A program made the position numbers and the translations under genes. The notes below the pieces were generated by a model. That model was not told the DNA's origin and did not search any database. It worked only from the letters and a program-made list of their open reading frames with translations. Of a stretch of 64,000 nucleotides of DNA, positions 44,922 through 53,622 are shown piece by piece. Positions within the stretch are counted from its first letter, which is position 1, and every line of letters starts with the position of its first letter. The DNA is from Evansella clarkii (GTDB taxonomy: Bacteria; Bacillota; Bacilli; Bacillales; Salisediminibacteriaceae), in NCBI RefSeq assembly GCF_002019695.1, contig NZ_KV917376.1:4474974-4538973 (forward strand), read 5' to 3'.

Positions 44922-46462
44922 CTAATCGTCCTCCGTTTAGGCCCTATCAGCATTTGGGCAAGCTCTTCTTTCCAGCCGTTTTGTTCAATTGGCAGCCGTC
45001 TGTTTTCTTGCATGTTTTTGTTCCCTGAAAAAACATCGTTAATGGACAGACCGCAAGCAGAGCAGCATTTTTCAATCCCTGCTTCTTTTTCTTCGTCAAA
45101 GTATCTTAATATGCCCGCGCGAATGCATGTCTTTCCCTGAACAAGGCTTTCCATGTCCTCAAATTTCCTTTCCTTTTCCAGCTTTCTGTAAGAAAACTGT
45201 CTGTTTAATTTATTAAACAGCTGTTCACTAATACCCCTCTCATTTATAACCGGGCCGGATATTATATTTTCTTTCTCAAGATAAAACTTCAGCATTTTCC
45301 ACTGTGGTTCCTCAGCTTGCAGAATCTTACTCATTTCTCCGTCTCCAGGAAGGGACACATTGTTTTGCCCGAGCTGCTTGAGTGTTCTTAGCCATACCTT
45401 CAGTTCTTGTTCCTCAGGAAACTCCAGATCAATAAAAGACAATGGAATATATTTGTCTTCGTCTGTATAAATAATTACAGCAGCACTTTCAGCTTCGTCT
45501 CTTCCAGCCCGGCCGGCCTCCTGTACAAACTGCTCTGCGGACGGGGGAAGATGCATATGAATAACCGTACGAATATCCGGCTTATTGATTCCCATCCCAA
45601 AAGCACTTGTTGCACAAATAATATCAAGCTCGTTATTTAAAAACTGATGCTGGACCAGCAGCCTGTCCTCCTTTGACATACCTCCATGATAATAAGCAGT
45701 TAATCCGGCATTCAATGATTCAATATACCGGGACAGACTTATTGTATCGCTTCTTGTAGGAGCATAAATGATGGCTGGCTTTTCCAGCGTTTTCAGACAG
45801 TTTTTGAGATACTCCAGTTTTAGCTGTTTTGTTTCTGCTTTATGGACAAAAAATTTAATATGCTCCCTGTTTACTGAATATCGGTGTATAACTGGGTCGT
45901 CCATTTCAAGCTGGCCTATAATATCTTTTTCTACCTTATTAGTTGCTGTTGCTGTTAACGCAAGGCATGATGGGTTTCCGAGAAATTTTATCACTTCCTT
46001 CAGCCTTAGATAATCTGTTCTGAATTCATGTCCCCACTGTGAAATGCAGTGCGCCTCATCTACAACAAATAAGCCGTTTTTTATTGAGGCCAATCTTTGC
46101 AGTAACTTTCTGTTGGCAAGCATTTCCGGAGATAAAAACAGCATTGTATCTGCATTGATTTCATTCAGGACATGCTTCCTTTCTTCAAATGTGAGCATTC
46201 CGTTCAGCTGAAGCACATTCTTATCCCCTTTTGCCCGGAGCTGATGAACCTGGTCTTCCATTAAGGACAATAGCGGTGAAACAACGATTGTCATTCCGTC
46301 AATCAGTCTGGAAGGGAAATGATAGCATAATGTTTTTCCGGCTCCTGTTGGAAGCACCGCCAGTACATTTCTTTTTTCAAGTACTGACTGGATAATTTCC
46401 TTCTGTCCAGTGCGAAATTCAGTATGGCCGAATTTCTCCTGCAGTATTTGCTCAAGATTCAT
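44918..46462 (-). CDS. recS: RecQ-family DNA helicase RecS
   Basis: ATP-dependent 3'-5' DNA helicase of the RecQ family. The 514 residues start at ATG 46462 after GAGGGAGAG; the longer frame lies inside ypbB. Motifs are RTGQKEII, LPTGAGKTLCY (Walker A), VDEAHCISQWGHEFRTDY, YAPTRSD and QEAGRAGRD. A four-cysteine zinc site (CIRAGILRYF, CCSACG) follows. There is no HRDC domain. Position next to ypbB matches recS/ypbC rather than the second Bacillus helicase, recQ. Confidence 0.93.
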   Translation of the reverse strand: MNLEQILQEKFGHTEFRTGQKEIIQSVLEKRNVLAVLPTGAGKTLCYHFPSRLIDGMTIVVSPLLSLMEDQVHQLRAKGDKNVLQLNGMLTFEERKHVLNEINADTMLFLSPEMLANRKLLQRLASIKNGLFVVDEAHCISQWGHEFRTDYLRLKEVIKFLGNPSCLALTATATNKVEKDIIGQLEMDDPVIHRYSVNREHIKFFVHKAETKQLKLEYLKNCLKTLEKPAIIYAPTRSDTISLSRYIESLNAGLTAYYHGGMSKEDRLLVQHQFLNNELDIICATSAFGMGINKPDIRTVIHMHLPPSAEQFVQEAGRAGRDEAESAAVIIYTDEDKYIPLSFIDLEFPEEQELKVWLRTLKQLGQNNVSLPGDGEMSKILQAEEPQWKMLKFYLEKENIISGPVINERGISEQLFNKLNRQFSYRKLEKERKFEDMESLVQGKTCIRAGILRYFDEEKEAGIEKCCSACGLSINDVFSGNKNMQENRRLPIEQNGWKEELAQMLIGPKRRTIR

Positions 46463-46463
46463 A

Positions 46464-47522
46464 TTATCTCTCCCTCTGCCTTGCCAGTGCCAGCCTGATC
46501 TGAAAATAAGAGTATTTCCCACCCAGTTTGTCCTTTATTTGCTTAAGCCGCTTTGAACCAGTCTCTTCAGCAGCCCGCAAAATAACTGATGCCTCTTCTT
46601 CATTTATTAAATGATTACTAATATTTTCCTTATCATAAATCGCAATTTCAATAATATGGTCTTCAATTGTACTCCGCTTCAGACCTCTTATCCCCATTAT
46701 TTCTTCCAGTGTTTTCCCTTTTTTAAGAAGCTTATTTGTTTCTTCTGCCGAAGCAGTTAATATCTGCTTCCCTTTTTTTATCTCTGCAAAAGTATGAAGG
46801 AACGGATACTTGCCCGGGTTTTCCCCTGTATTCTTTATCAGCAGATGAAGGACGGACTGGAAAAAAAGTTTAGTATACAACGGATCACCTGCATACATAT
46901 AAGATAACTGATCAAATGTCCTGCCTGTATGGCCCGGGGCAGTCAGTCTGGAAACAAACAGTTCAGCCTCTCTCTCAGGCAGCTGGTGTAAAAACTCGAC
47001 CAGTTCATTGTATAACTGTTCACTTGCCGTTGCAGCTGGCTGTTGCAGCTCCCTGATTCTCTGTTTAACCCACCTTTGAGTATCCAGTCTGTAACTTACA
47101 GGTATAAACTGTTTTTCGTTTACAGCAAATGAAGCGAGTGTCTGGAAAAATAAAGAAAATCGTTCCCAGTACACAGGAGCCAGGCCAGACCATTCGTATT
47201 TACCACCATTAAAATAAGCCGGGAGCTTATATTTCTTATCAAGTGTTTGCAGGACTTCTTTGCCCTTGCTTGTAAGCAAATAATAATTCCCTTCTGATTC
47301 AGACAAAAAACCTTTTTTGAGCATAAGAGAAACTGAATCTTCAAATCTTTCTCTGCTGAGGTTTTTAACTGAACCTGCTATTTTATAACAGTCGAATAAA
47401 CGGGCATCCTGTATAGTCTGAGCAGAGCGTTTGCCTGTCAGCAAGTGGTATACTCCTCCGGAGGTGCGCTGTCCGTTCACTCTGTTTATTAAAGTTAAAA
47501 TAATCCATTCTAAACAGCTCAT
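46464..47522 (-). CDS. ypbB: YpbB-like helix-turn-helix protein
   Basis: A 352-residue protein whose gene is always found with recS in Bacillus. A helix-turn-helix of the helicase-associated type is visible near the C-terminus (KTLEEIMGIRGLKRSTIEDHI), as in proteins that accompany RecQ helicases. The middle is mostly helical. Start is ATG 47522 after GAAGGGG. It ends one base before the recS ATG, so the pair is almost certainly co-translated. A role as a recS partner is inference. Confidence 0.88.
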   Translation of the reverse strand: MSCLEWIILTLINRVNGQRTSGGVYHLLTGKRSAQTIQDARLFDCYKIAGSVKNLSRERFEDSVSLMLKKGFLSESEGNYYLLTSKGKEVLQTLDKKYKLPAYFNGGKYEWSGLAPVYWERFSLFFQTLASFAVNEKQFIPVSYRLDTQRWVKQRIRELQQPAATASEQLYNELVEFLHQLPEREAELFVSRLTAPGHTGRTFDQLSYMYAGDPLYTKLFFQSVLHLLIKNTGENPGKYPFLHTFAEIKKGKQILTASAEETNKLLKKGKTLEEIMGIRGLKRSTIEDHIIEIAIYDKENISNHLINEEEASVILRAAEETGSKRLKQIKDKLGGKYSYFQIRLALARQRER

Positions 47523-47716
47523 TTTTTTACCCCTTCGAACCATTTATTTTATTATAAGTGACTGGCTGCAGACCAAGCTACTAAAGTACTTCTGCAGTGG
47601 TATCTATCGGTTACTTGTCCTGTGAATACCATTCTCTGCCAAAGTGGACCAGTGTTATTATGAAGACTTAGGATTTGTGCGGCCAGCGGCGGGAAACTGT
47701 GCAGTCTAATTTTATA

Positions 47717-47745
47717 TTGAAATGTAAGTTTATAACCTTTACAAT
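47717..47745 (+). promoter_or_regulatory. Sigma-A promoter for fer
   Basis: TTGAAA (47717-47722), 17-base spacer, TACAAT (47740-47745), about 120 bp before the ferredoxin ATG. It is the best-matching promoter I saw in the window. The remaining ypbB-fer gap holds no gene. Confidence 0.7.
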
Positions 47746-47803
47746 AAAATATGAAAGAACTTTCTTCACAAAAGAAGGAATATCTTTTCCCCTTTTAGAA
47801 TAA

Positions 47804-48115
<312 letters not shown>

Positions 48116-48129
48116 AACACATAAACAAT

Positions 48130-48164
48130 GACCACCGGTTAGTTATCGGTGGTCTTCCCTTTTT
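48130..48164 (+). terminator. Terminator after fer
   Basis: GACCACCGGT-TAGTT-ATCGGTGGTC followed by TTCCCTTTTT, 15 bases after the fer stop. Confidence 0.8.
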
Positions 48165-48209
48165 AATCGTCTAAAGCTGCCAGTTAAGTTTTTTACACTC
48201 TTAAACAGC

Positions 48210-48860
48210 TTATCCAAGACTCTCGAAATCCTCCTTCAGAATAACTCTGTCTTTTTTTACCTCAACCAGGTCTTGCTTCTCCCATTTTTTCAGCTGTCTG
48301 CTGACAGTTTCTCTTGTAGAACCTATTATATTTCCCATTTCCTGATGTGTTAGTCGGATAACATCCCCCTGGGTATCCTGCAAATGAGCCAGGGCTCCTT
48401 TAAGCCGTGATTCTACATTTAAGGACAGGATTTCGTTCAGCTTTTTCTGCAGGTAAAAAATCTTTTTATTCATTACCTGGATGATTCTTATCGCAATTTC
48501 AGGGTTACTCTCAATTAATTTCTCAAAAGAGTCAACAGGAATAGCCAGCACGGTCACATTCTTCTTTGCTGTCGCAGTTCCAGGATACACAGAAGAGCCA
48601 AAAAAACCTGAGTGAGGGAAAATTTCTCCCTCACCAAGAACATTTATCAAGCTTTCCTCCCCTGTTTCTGTGAGCTTACTTATAAGGATTGTCCCTTCCC
48701 CCAGTACATAAATGTGGGTCTTCGGCTCCCCTTCCCAAAAGAGGACTTCTTTATCTTTAAGCTGCCTTATTCTGCTCATTGTCAGAACCGGCTCCAGCTC
48801 ATCATTTGTAAGCCCTTCAAAAAAAGGCATTTCTTTCAGATGGTTCTTCCAGTCTTTCAT
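48210..48860 (-). CDS. Crp/Fnr-family transcription regulator
   Basis: A 216-residue regulator with an N-terminal cyclic-nucleotide-binding-type beta barrel (about 10-120, with VLGEGTILISKL and LGEGEIFP), a dimer helix, and a C-terminal winged HTH (RLTHQEMGNIIGSTRETVSRQLKKW). It contains no cysteine at all, so it cannot carry an Fe-S cluster as FNR does. The effector is unknown. It converges on fer and has no operon partners, so targets cannot be read from context. Confidence 0.92.
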   Translation of the reverse strand: MKDWKNHLKEMPFFEGLTNDELEPVLTMSRIRQLKDKEVLFWEGEPKTHIYVLGEGTILISKLTETGEESLINVLGEGEIFPHSGFFGSSVYPGTATAKKNVTVLAIPVDSFEKLIESNPEIAIRIIQVMNKKIFYLQKKLNEILSLNVESRLKGALAHLQDTQGDVIRLTHQEMGNIIGSTRETVSRQLKKWEKQDLVEVKKDRVILKEDFESLG

Positions 48861-49104
48861 TTGGACCCCCCCAGTATGCTGAGTAACGAGACCTACATAG
48901 TCCGTTTACAAAATTAGATCATTCGATTTCCCCTCTTCTTGAGTTTACCGGTATTTGTCAATAGCTGCAATACTATTTAGTTTTCTTTACGGCAAAAAAG
49001 AAGAGGCTGGAATTCACTAAAGAAAAAACGAATGAGGGGCAGAACAAATAAATAGGTACTCTGCAGAAATATACGTTCGTGTTCCGCTGGCATGGATGGC
49101 TATG

Positions 49105-50040
49105 TTATTTAAAAATATTCAGCGGCAGGCAGGCGGAAACTAAATAGTTCGGTACATCTACGACTTCACTGATCTTTAAATCCACAGCCACACTGCAAAG
49201 AGCATATGCTTCCTGATCACTGAGCCCATATTGAGAGATTAGATGCTCAATCATGTAGCTTATGGACTTTTTGGTAGCTTCCATCAGATCGGGACTGAAA
49301 CCTGTAGTGACATAATAGCCTTTCTCTCCGTTCCCCTGAGCGAGAGGGCCTGGCGTAACAAATTGGGGTTCCTTTATCTGTTTCCCTTTATGAACTTTAA
49401 ACTTCAGCTGAATGTCCATCGGGGCTTCAATAGCTGTTCCGCACACTTCTCCATCCCCCTGGGCCGCATGAGTATCTCCGACAGAAAAAAGAGCCCCCTC
49501 TACCCATACTGGCAAGTATAGTTTAGTTCCTTTCGTCAAATGCCTTATATCCATATTTCCTCCATTCTGGCGAGGTGGCACTACACTATGTTCACCAGGT
49601 TCCTGCAGAGCAGTACCAATCGTTCCAGGAAAGGGATTCACAGGTATTTCAATTCCAGGCAGGAACTCAGCGTGAGTATTTTTCTTTAAGTCCCATATTT
49701 TAAGAAATGGTTCGGAAAATTCCTCACTCAGCAGACCGAACCCGGGAATAATTGCTGTCCACCCCCAGCTTTGAGGACCAAATCCTTCAATTTCCACTTC
49801 CAGGGTGTCCCCCTGTTTTGCTCCTTCAATGTATACAGGCCCAGTCACGGGATTCACTTTGCTGAAATCCAGGTTCTTTACATCTGATACATCAGATGAA
49901 GGAGACAGCTGCCCCCCTGACGAGTCTATTACCTCAAAGTACACGCTTTTCCCGGGAGTTACTGAGAGTGCTGGTTCAAGGCTGTTATCCCATACATTAT
50001 GATGGCAATGGCTGTGTATCGTGTGATTTGGTTTTTTCAT
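49105..50040 (-). CDS. Acetamidase/formamidase family protein
   Basis: A 311-residue enzyme of the FmdA/AmdA family, which hydrolyses short amides to ammonia and the acid. Recognisable parts are HSHCHHNVWDN at the N-terminus, GPVYIEGAKQGDTLEVEI, GGNMDIRHL, VGDTHAAQGDGEVCGTAIE and the C-terminal DQEAYALCSVAVDLKISEVVD. It stands alone between the Crp/Fnr gene and divergent serA. I cannot tell formamide, acetamide and other substrates apart from the sequence. Confidence 0.9.
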   Translation of the reverse strand: MKKPNHTIHSHCHHNVWDNSLEPALSVTPGKSVYFEVIDSSGGQLSPSSDVSDVKNLDFSKVNPVTGPVYIEGAKQGDTLEVEIEGFGPQSWGWTAIIPGFGLLSEEFSEPFLKIWDLKKNTHAEFLPGIEIPVNPFPGTIGTALQEPGEHSVVPPRQNGGNMDIRHLTKGTKLYLPVWVEGALFSVGDTHAAQGDGEVCGTAIEAPMDIQLKFKVHKGKQIKEPQFVTPGPLAQGNGEKGYYVTTGFSPDLMEATKKSISYMIEHLISQYGLSDQEAYALCSVAVDLKISEVVDVPNYLVSACLPLNIFK

Positions 50041-50198
50041 GTGTAGCCCTCCTATTTTTTATTGGTTCAATTATAATTTTCACAGCATAATTATTCAATT
50101 AAGAAAAAAATAAATTTTCCGATAACGTTACCGTGTGAAAGTTCTGTCTTCATGGTATGATTGTCACTAAAAAGAAAATTAAAAACGGAGGCGGAGTT

Positions 50199-51818
50199 AT
50201 GAAAGTTAAAGACAAGATTGAACAGAGGACATTTACCGTATTAATTTCAGATCAGATTAGTGAGGAAGGACTGCAGCCGTTATTCAGGAACGAGTCAATT
50301 AAACTGGTTTTTGAGCCTCTCACAAGCACCTCACTTCCATTGAAGCAAATTGATGCGTTGCTTATCAGAAGCGCCACCCAGGTTACAAAAGAATACTTAG
50401 AGCAGATGGAAAACCTTAAAATCATTGGCAGGGCTGGTGTAGGAACGGATAATATAGACTTGAATGCGGCTACAAAACGAGGGGTTGTTGTAGTAAATGC
50501 TCCTGAAGGTAATACGATTTCCACGGCGGAACATACTTTTGCTATGATGATATCGCTTCTCCGGAATATCCCGCAGGCAGATGCTTCTATGAAGCAGGGG
50601 AAATGGGAAAGAAAAAGCTTTCAGGGAACTGAACTTTTTGGTAAAACAATCGGAATAATAGGTTTTGGAAGAATTGGCACAGAGCTGGCGAAAAGGGCAA
50701 ACGCCTTTCAGATGAAGGTTCTTGCCTATGATCCTTTTCTGACTAATGAAAGAGCAGATAAGCATAAAGTAAAAGCTTCAGCACTGGAAAAACTCCTTGA
50801 AGAAAGTGATATTATTACTGTCCATACCCCGCTTACAAAAGACACAAAAGGAATAATTAATGAGGCTGCTTTTAAAAGGATGAAAAGCGGAGTGTATATA
50901 TTAAACTGTGCAAGAGGCGGCATTATAGATGAAAAGGCTCTTGAAGCTGCTTTATCTGAAGGACATGTAAGAGGAGCTGCTATTGACGTTTATGAAAAAG
51001 AGCCAGCTGTTAATCACCCGCTTTCTAAGTTTCCGCAGGTAATTACCACCCCCCACATAGCTGCCTCAACTACGGAAGCCCAGCTTCACGTGGCAGAGCA
51101 GGTGTCTCAGGAGGTCGCCCAGTTTCTTGAAGGCCAGCCGGCAATTCATGCAGTTAATCTTCCGTATTTTGAGCAAGGGGATTACGAACAATATCTCCCG
51201 GTTTATAAATTAACAAAAACCATGGGGGAAATTGGAACACAGCTGTCAGAGGGGCCAGTAAAGCAGATAGACCTTTCTTATGCCGGAGAGATCTCCCATC
51301 AGAATACAAACTTTTTTAACAGAAGTTTTCTGTGCGGATTTTTTGAAAACCAGATTGACAGTTATGTAAACGAGGTTAACGCCCCTCTCATAGCAAAAGA
51401 AAGAGGCATCCAGGTAAGTGAAAAACATCTCAACGACTCGAAAGGTTATTCAAATTTGATACAGGCCGATTTATCAGGCGAGTTTTCAGGGGTGAGTATT
51501 TATGGTACTTACCACAAGGAATTCGGAGCAAGGATCATCCAGCTGAATGATTTTCAAATAGATTTCCAGCCACAAAAGCACAATCTTTTTATCCAGCATA
51601 ATGATCAGCCTGGGGTTATCGGAAAAGTCGGGCAGCTCCTTGGCACACACGGGATTAACATTGGGACAATGCAGGTAGGGAGAAGAAGTGAGGGTGGCCG
51701 TGCTATTATGCTTCTTGCCATAGATAAAGTCTGTGACCGCGAAGTGATCGAAAGCTTCCGCACAATTGAAGAAATTTACTCAGTATCTCCTCTGGAACTG
51801 TCTGTAAATGAAAGATAA
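50199..51818 (+). CDS. serA: D-3-phosphoglycerate dehydrogenase
   Basis: First step of serine synthesis. The 539 residues start at ATG 50199 after GGAGGCGGAG. The N-terminal substrate domain has GRAGVGTDNIDL. The NAD domain has GFGRIGTELAKR, then LNCARGGIIDE and HIAASTTEAQ. An intervening allosteric domain (about 320-450) precedes a C-terminal ACT domain (HNDQPGVIGKVGQLLGTHGINIGTMQVGR), where serine feedback would act. It is the long, type I form. A possible extended -10 (TGG-TATGAT, 50153-50161) lies about 40 bp upstream. Confidence 0.97.
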   Translation: MKVKDKIEQRTFTVLISDQISEEGLQPLFRNESIKLVFEPLTSTSLPLKQIDALLIRSATQVTKEYLEQMENLKIIGRAGVGTDNIDLNAATKRGVVVVNAPEGNTISTAEHTFAMMISLLRNIPQADASMKQGKWERKSFQGTELFGKTIGIIGFGRIGTELAKRANAFQMKVLAYDPFLTNERADKHKVKASALEKLLEESDIITVHTPLTKDTKGIINEAAFKRMKSGVYILNCARGGIIDEKALEAALSEGHVRGAAIDVYEKEPAVNHPLSKFPQVITTPHIAASTTEAQLHVAEQVSQEVAQFLEGQPAIHAVNLPYFEQGDYEQYLPVYKLTKTMGEIGTQLSEGPVKQIDLSYAGEISHQNTNFFNRSFLCGFFENQIDSYVNEVNAPLIAKERGIQVSEKHLNDSKGYSNLIQADLSGEFSGVSIYGTYHKEFGARIIQLNDFQIDFQPQKHNLFIQHNDQPGVIGKVGQLLGTHGINIGTMQVGRRSEGGRAIMLLAIDKVCDREVIESFRTIEEIYSVSPLELSVNER

Positions 51819-51822
51819 TATT

Positions 51823-51863
51823 TACAGCTGCATGGTCCCTCCATGCAGCTGTACTTGTTTTTT
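51823..51863 (+). terminator. Terminator between serA and hisJ
   Basis: TACAGCTGCATGG / CCATGCAGCTGTA perfect stem with TTGTTTTTTT on the plus strand; it may also serve hisJ from the other side. Confidence 0.85.
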
Positions 51864-51877
51864 TCCTGCACTGTTAT

Positions 51878-52690
51878 TTAATCAAGCGGAGCGGTCGACC
51901 TCTCCCTCTGATTAAACACAGTAACTTTAGTATAGCCTGCTTCCTTTGCTAAACTTACTGCTTTATCATACTCATAACCTACATGCTCCGGTTCGTGGGC
52001 ATCAGATGAAAGCACGAGGGGGATACCTTTTTTAAAGCACATTTTTAATAAATCCGGGTGAGGATACATTTCTCCTGCGGGTTTCCTTAAACCGGCGGTA
52101 CTCAGTTCAATACATGTATCTGAAGCTGCAAGGGCGTCTGTAGCCCTTTCATATTGTTCCAAGAGAAAATCCCGATCCTCCGGTATGTAACGAAAGATTT
52201 TCACCAGGTCGAGATGGCCCACAATATCAAACAAATTAGACTGGGCAAGAGTTACGATCTGATCATAATATTCGGAATAAATTTTTTTCAGATCTCTTTT
52301 CTCCCACTCCGCTCTGAATTCTGCAAGATCAACGCCAAAATCACCATTCCAGTGTACACTTCCTATTACATAATCAAAATGATAAGAGTTAATAAATTCA
52401 GCCATTTCTTTATGCTTGCCTGGAGTGTAGTCCATTTCTATAGACATTTTTACATTATATCCTTTTTCCTTCGCCTCTTTAAACAAGCTTACATATTCCT
52501 CCATTTTATACCATCTTCGATCATTCACCCATGGATTGCTTAGTATGTTCTCTGTCTCATAAAAATGGTAGGCATGTTCAGATATACCAAATTCCTCAAT
52601 TCCTTTTTTTTCAGCTTCTTTTAAAAATTTTAGCAAGTAATCAAAAGTCAATGTTCCTTTCTCCAGGTGATTATGGTAATCAGTCCGCAT
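51878..52690 (-). CDS. hisJ: Histidinol-phosphatase, PHP family
   Basis: Removes phosphate from histidinol phosphate, the step after HisC in histidine synthesis. The 270 residues show PHP-domain metal sites: DYHNHLE at the N-terminus, GISEHAYH, SIEMDY, VIGSVHWNG, IVGHLDLVK and SSDAHEPEHVG. It lies alone, converging on serA. hisC is at the other end of the window, so the his genes are scattered. Confidence 0.93.
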   Translation of the reverse strand: MRTDYHNHLEKGTLTFDYLLKFLKEAEKKGIEEFGISEHAYHFYETENILSNPWVNDRRWYKMEEYVSLFKEAKEKGYNVKMSIEMDYTPGKHKEMAEFINSYHFDYVIGSVHWNGDFGVDLAEFRAEWEKRDLKKIYSEYYDQIVTLAQSNLFDIVGHLDLVKIFRYIPEDRDFLLEQYERATDALAASDTCIELSTAGLRKPAGEMYPHPDLLKMCFKKGIPLVLSSDAHEPEHVGYEYDKAVSLAKEAGYTKVTVFNQRERSTAPLD

Positions 52691-52880
52691 GTCTTCCCCT
52701 CCATTTTTCCTTAATCATAACATGGATTACCCAATAAAATTAATGATGAGCGCGGAAACTATTGCGGATGTTACTGATCCTCTCATAATTCAAGTTGGTT
52801 TGAAATGGATTTTAAATTTATGGTAAAGTGGGTACTAGTCCAAATGTATACAATGAGTAACCAGAAAGGTGGAAGCACGA

Positions 52881-53603
52881 ATGCTTAATTTAAAAGGAAA
52901 AGGTCTGCTCGCACTTTCAGCTGCAGCCGTTCTGATTATTTCCGCTTGCGGAGATAATAATGATAACGGAGCCGGAAACACGCCTGTTGATGAAAACACA
53001 GGAAATGAGGAAGCAGCTCCTGAAACAGATAATGAAACCGATGAGGGAAGTGAAGAAGCCGCTGCCCGTGTAAACGGTGAAGAAATAACTGTAAATGAAC
53101 TGGATGAAATGCTCCATCAAAGACTAGCCATGTGGGGATTAGACCCTGAAGATGAGGAAAACGAGGAAATGGTGCATATGCTTCGTGACGAGCTTCTTAA
53201 TCAGATGATAACCAATGAAATATTAGTGCAGGAAGCAGAACGCCAGGAGATTACAGTAGATACTGAAGAAGTAGACGCCCAGCTGGAACAGATCATTGCT
53301 CAGTTCCCATCTGAGGAAGATTATGAAGCTGCCCTTCAACAGCAAAACTACACAGAAGAACTGCTCCGGAGTGAAATTGAGGCAGAGCTCAGAAGAGAAG
53401 AACTGCTGACACTTGATCACCTGGATGAATCGGAACTTGAAGTCAGTGAGGAAGAAGTACTGGAATATTATGAACAGCTCCAGCTTCAGGATGAGACAAT
53501 AGGTGAGTTGGAGGAGGAGCAGGAAGAAATAGAGCTCCATCTGAAACAGCTGAAGTATCTCGAAGAGCTCAGAGAAGAAGCTGACATTGAAATACTTGTA
53601 TAG
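52881..53603 (+). CDS. Acidic lipoprotein with SurA-N-like domain
   Basis: A 240-residue exported lipoprotein. The signal peptide ends LIISAC (lipid-bearing C23). An acidic, Asn/Glu-rich spacer follows (about 24-60), and then a SurA/PrsA N-terminal-type chaperone domain starting AARVNGEEITVNELDEML, with LRDELLNQMITNEILVQEAE. No parvulin rotamase domain is present, unlike PrsA. Acidic residues dominate, as expected for exported proteins of halophiles or alkaliphiles. Start at ATG 52881, with GGTGG eight bases before it. The ISL3 element is inserted 19 bp after the stop. Confidence 0.85.
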   Translation: MLNLKGKGLLALSAAAVLIISACGDNNDNGAGNTPVDENTGNEEAAPETDNETDEGSEEAAARVNGEEITVNELDEMLHQRLAMWGLDPEDEENEEMVHMLRDELLNQMITNEILVQEAERQEITVDTEEVDAQLEQIIAQFPSEEDYEAALQQQNYTEELLRSEIEAELRREELLTLDHLDESELEVSEEEVLEYYEQLQLQDETIGELEEEQEEIELHLKQLKYLEELREEADIEILV

Positions 53604-53622
53604 AAAAAAGGTTAAAAATAGC

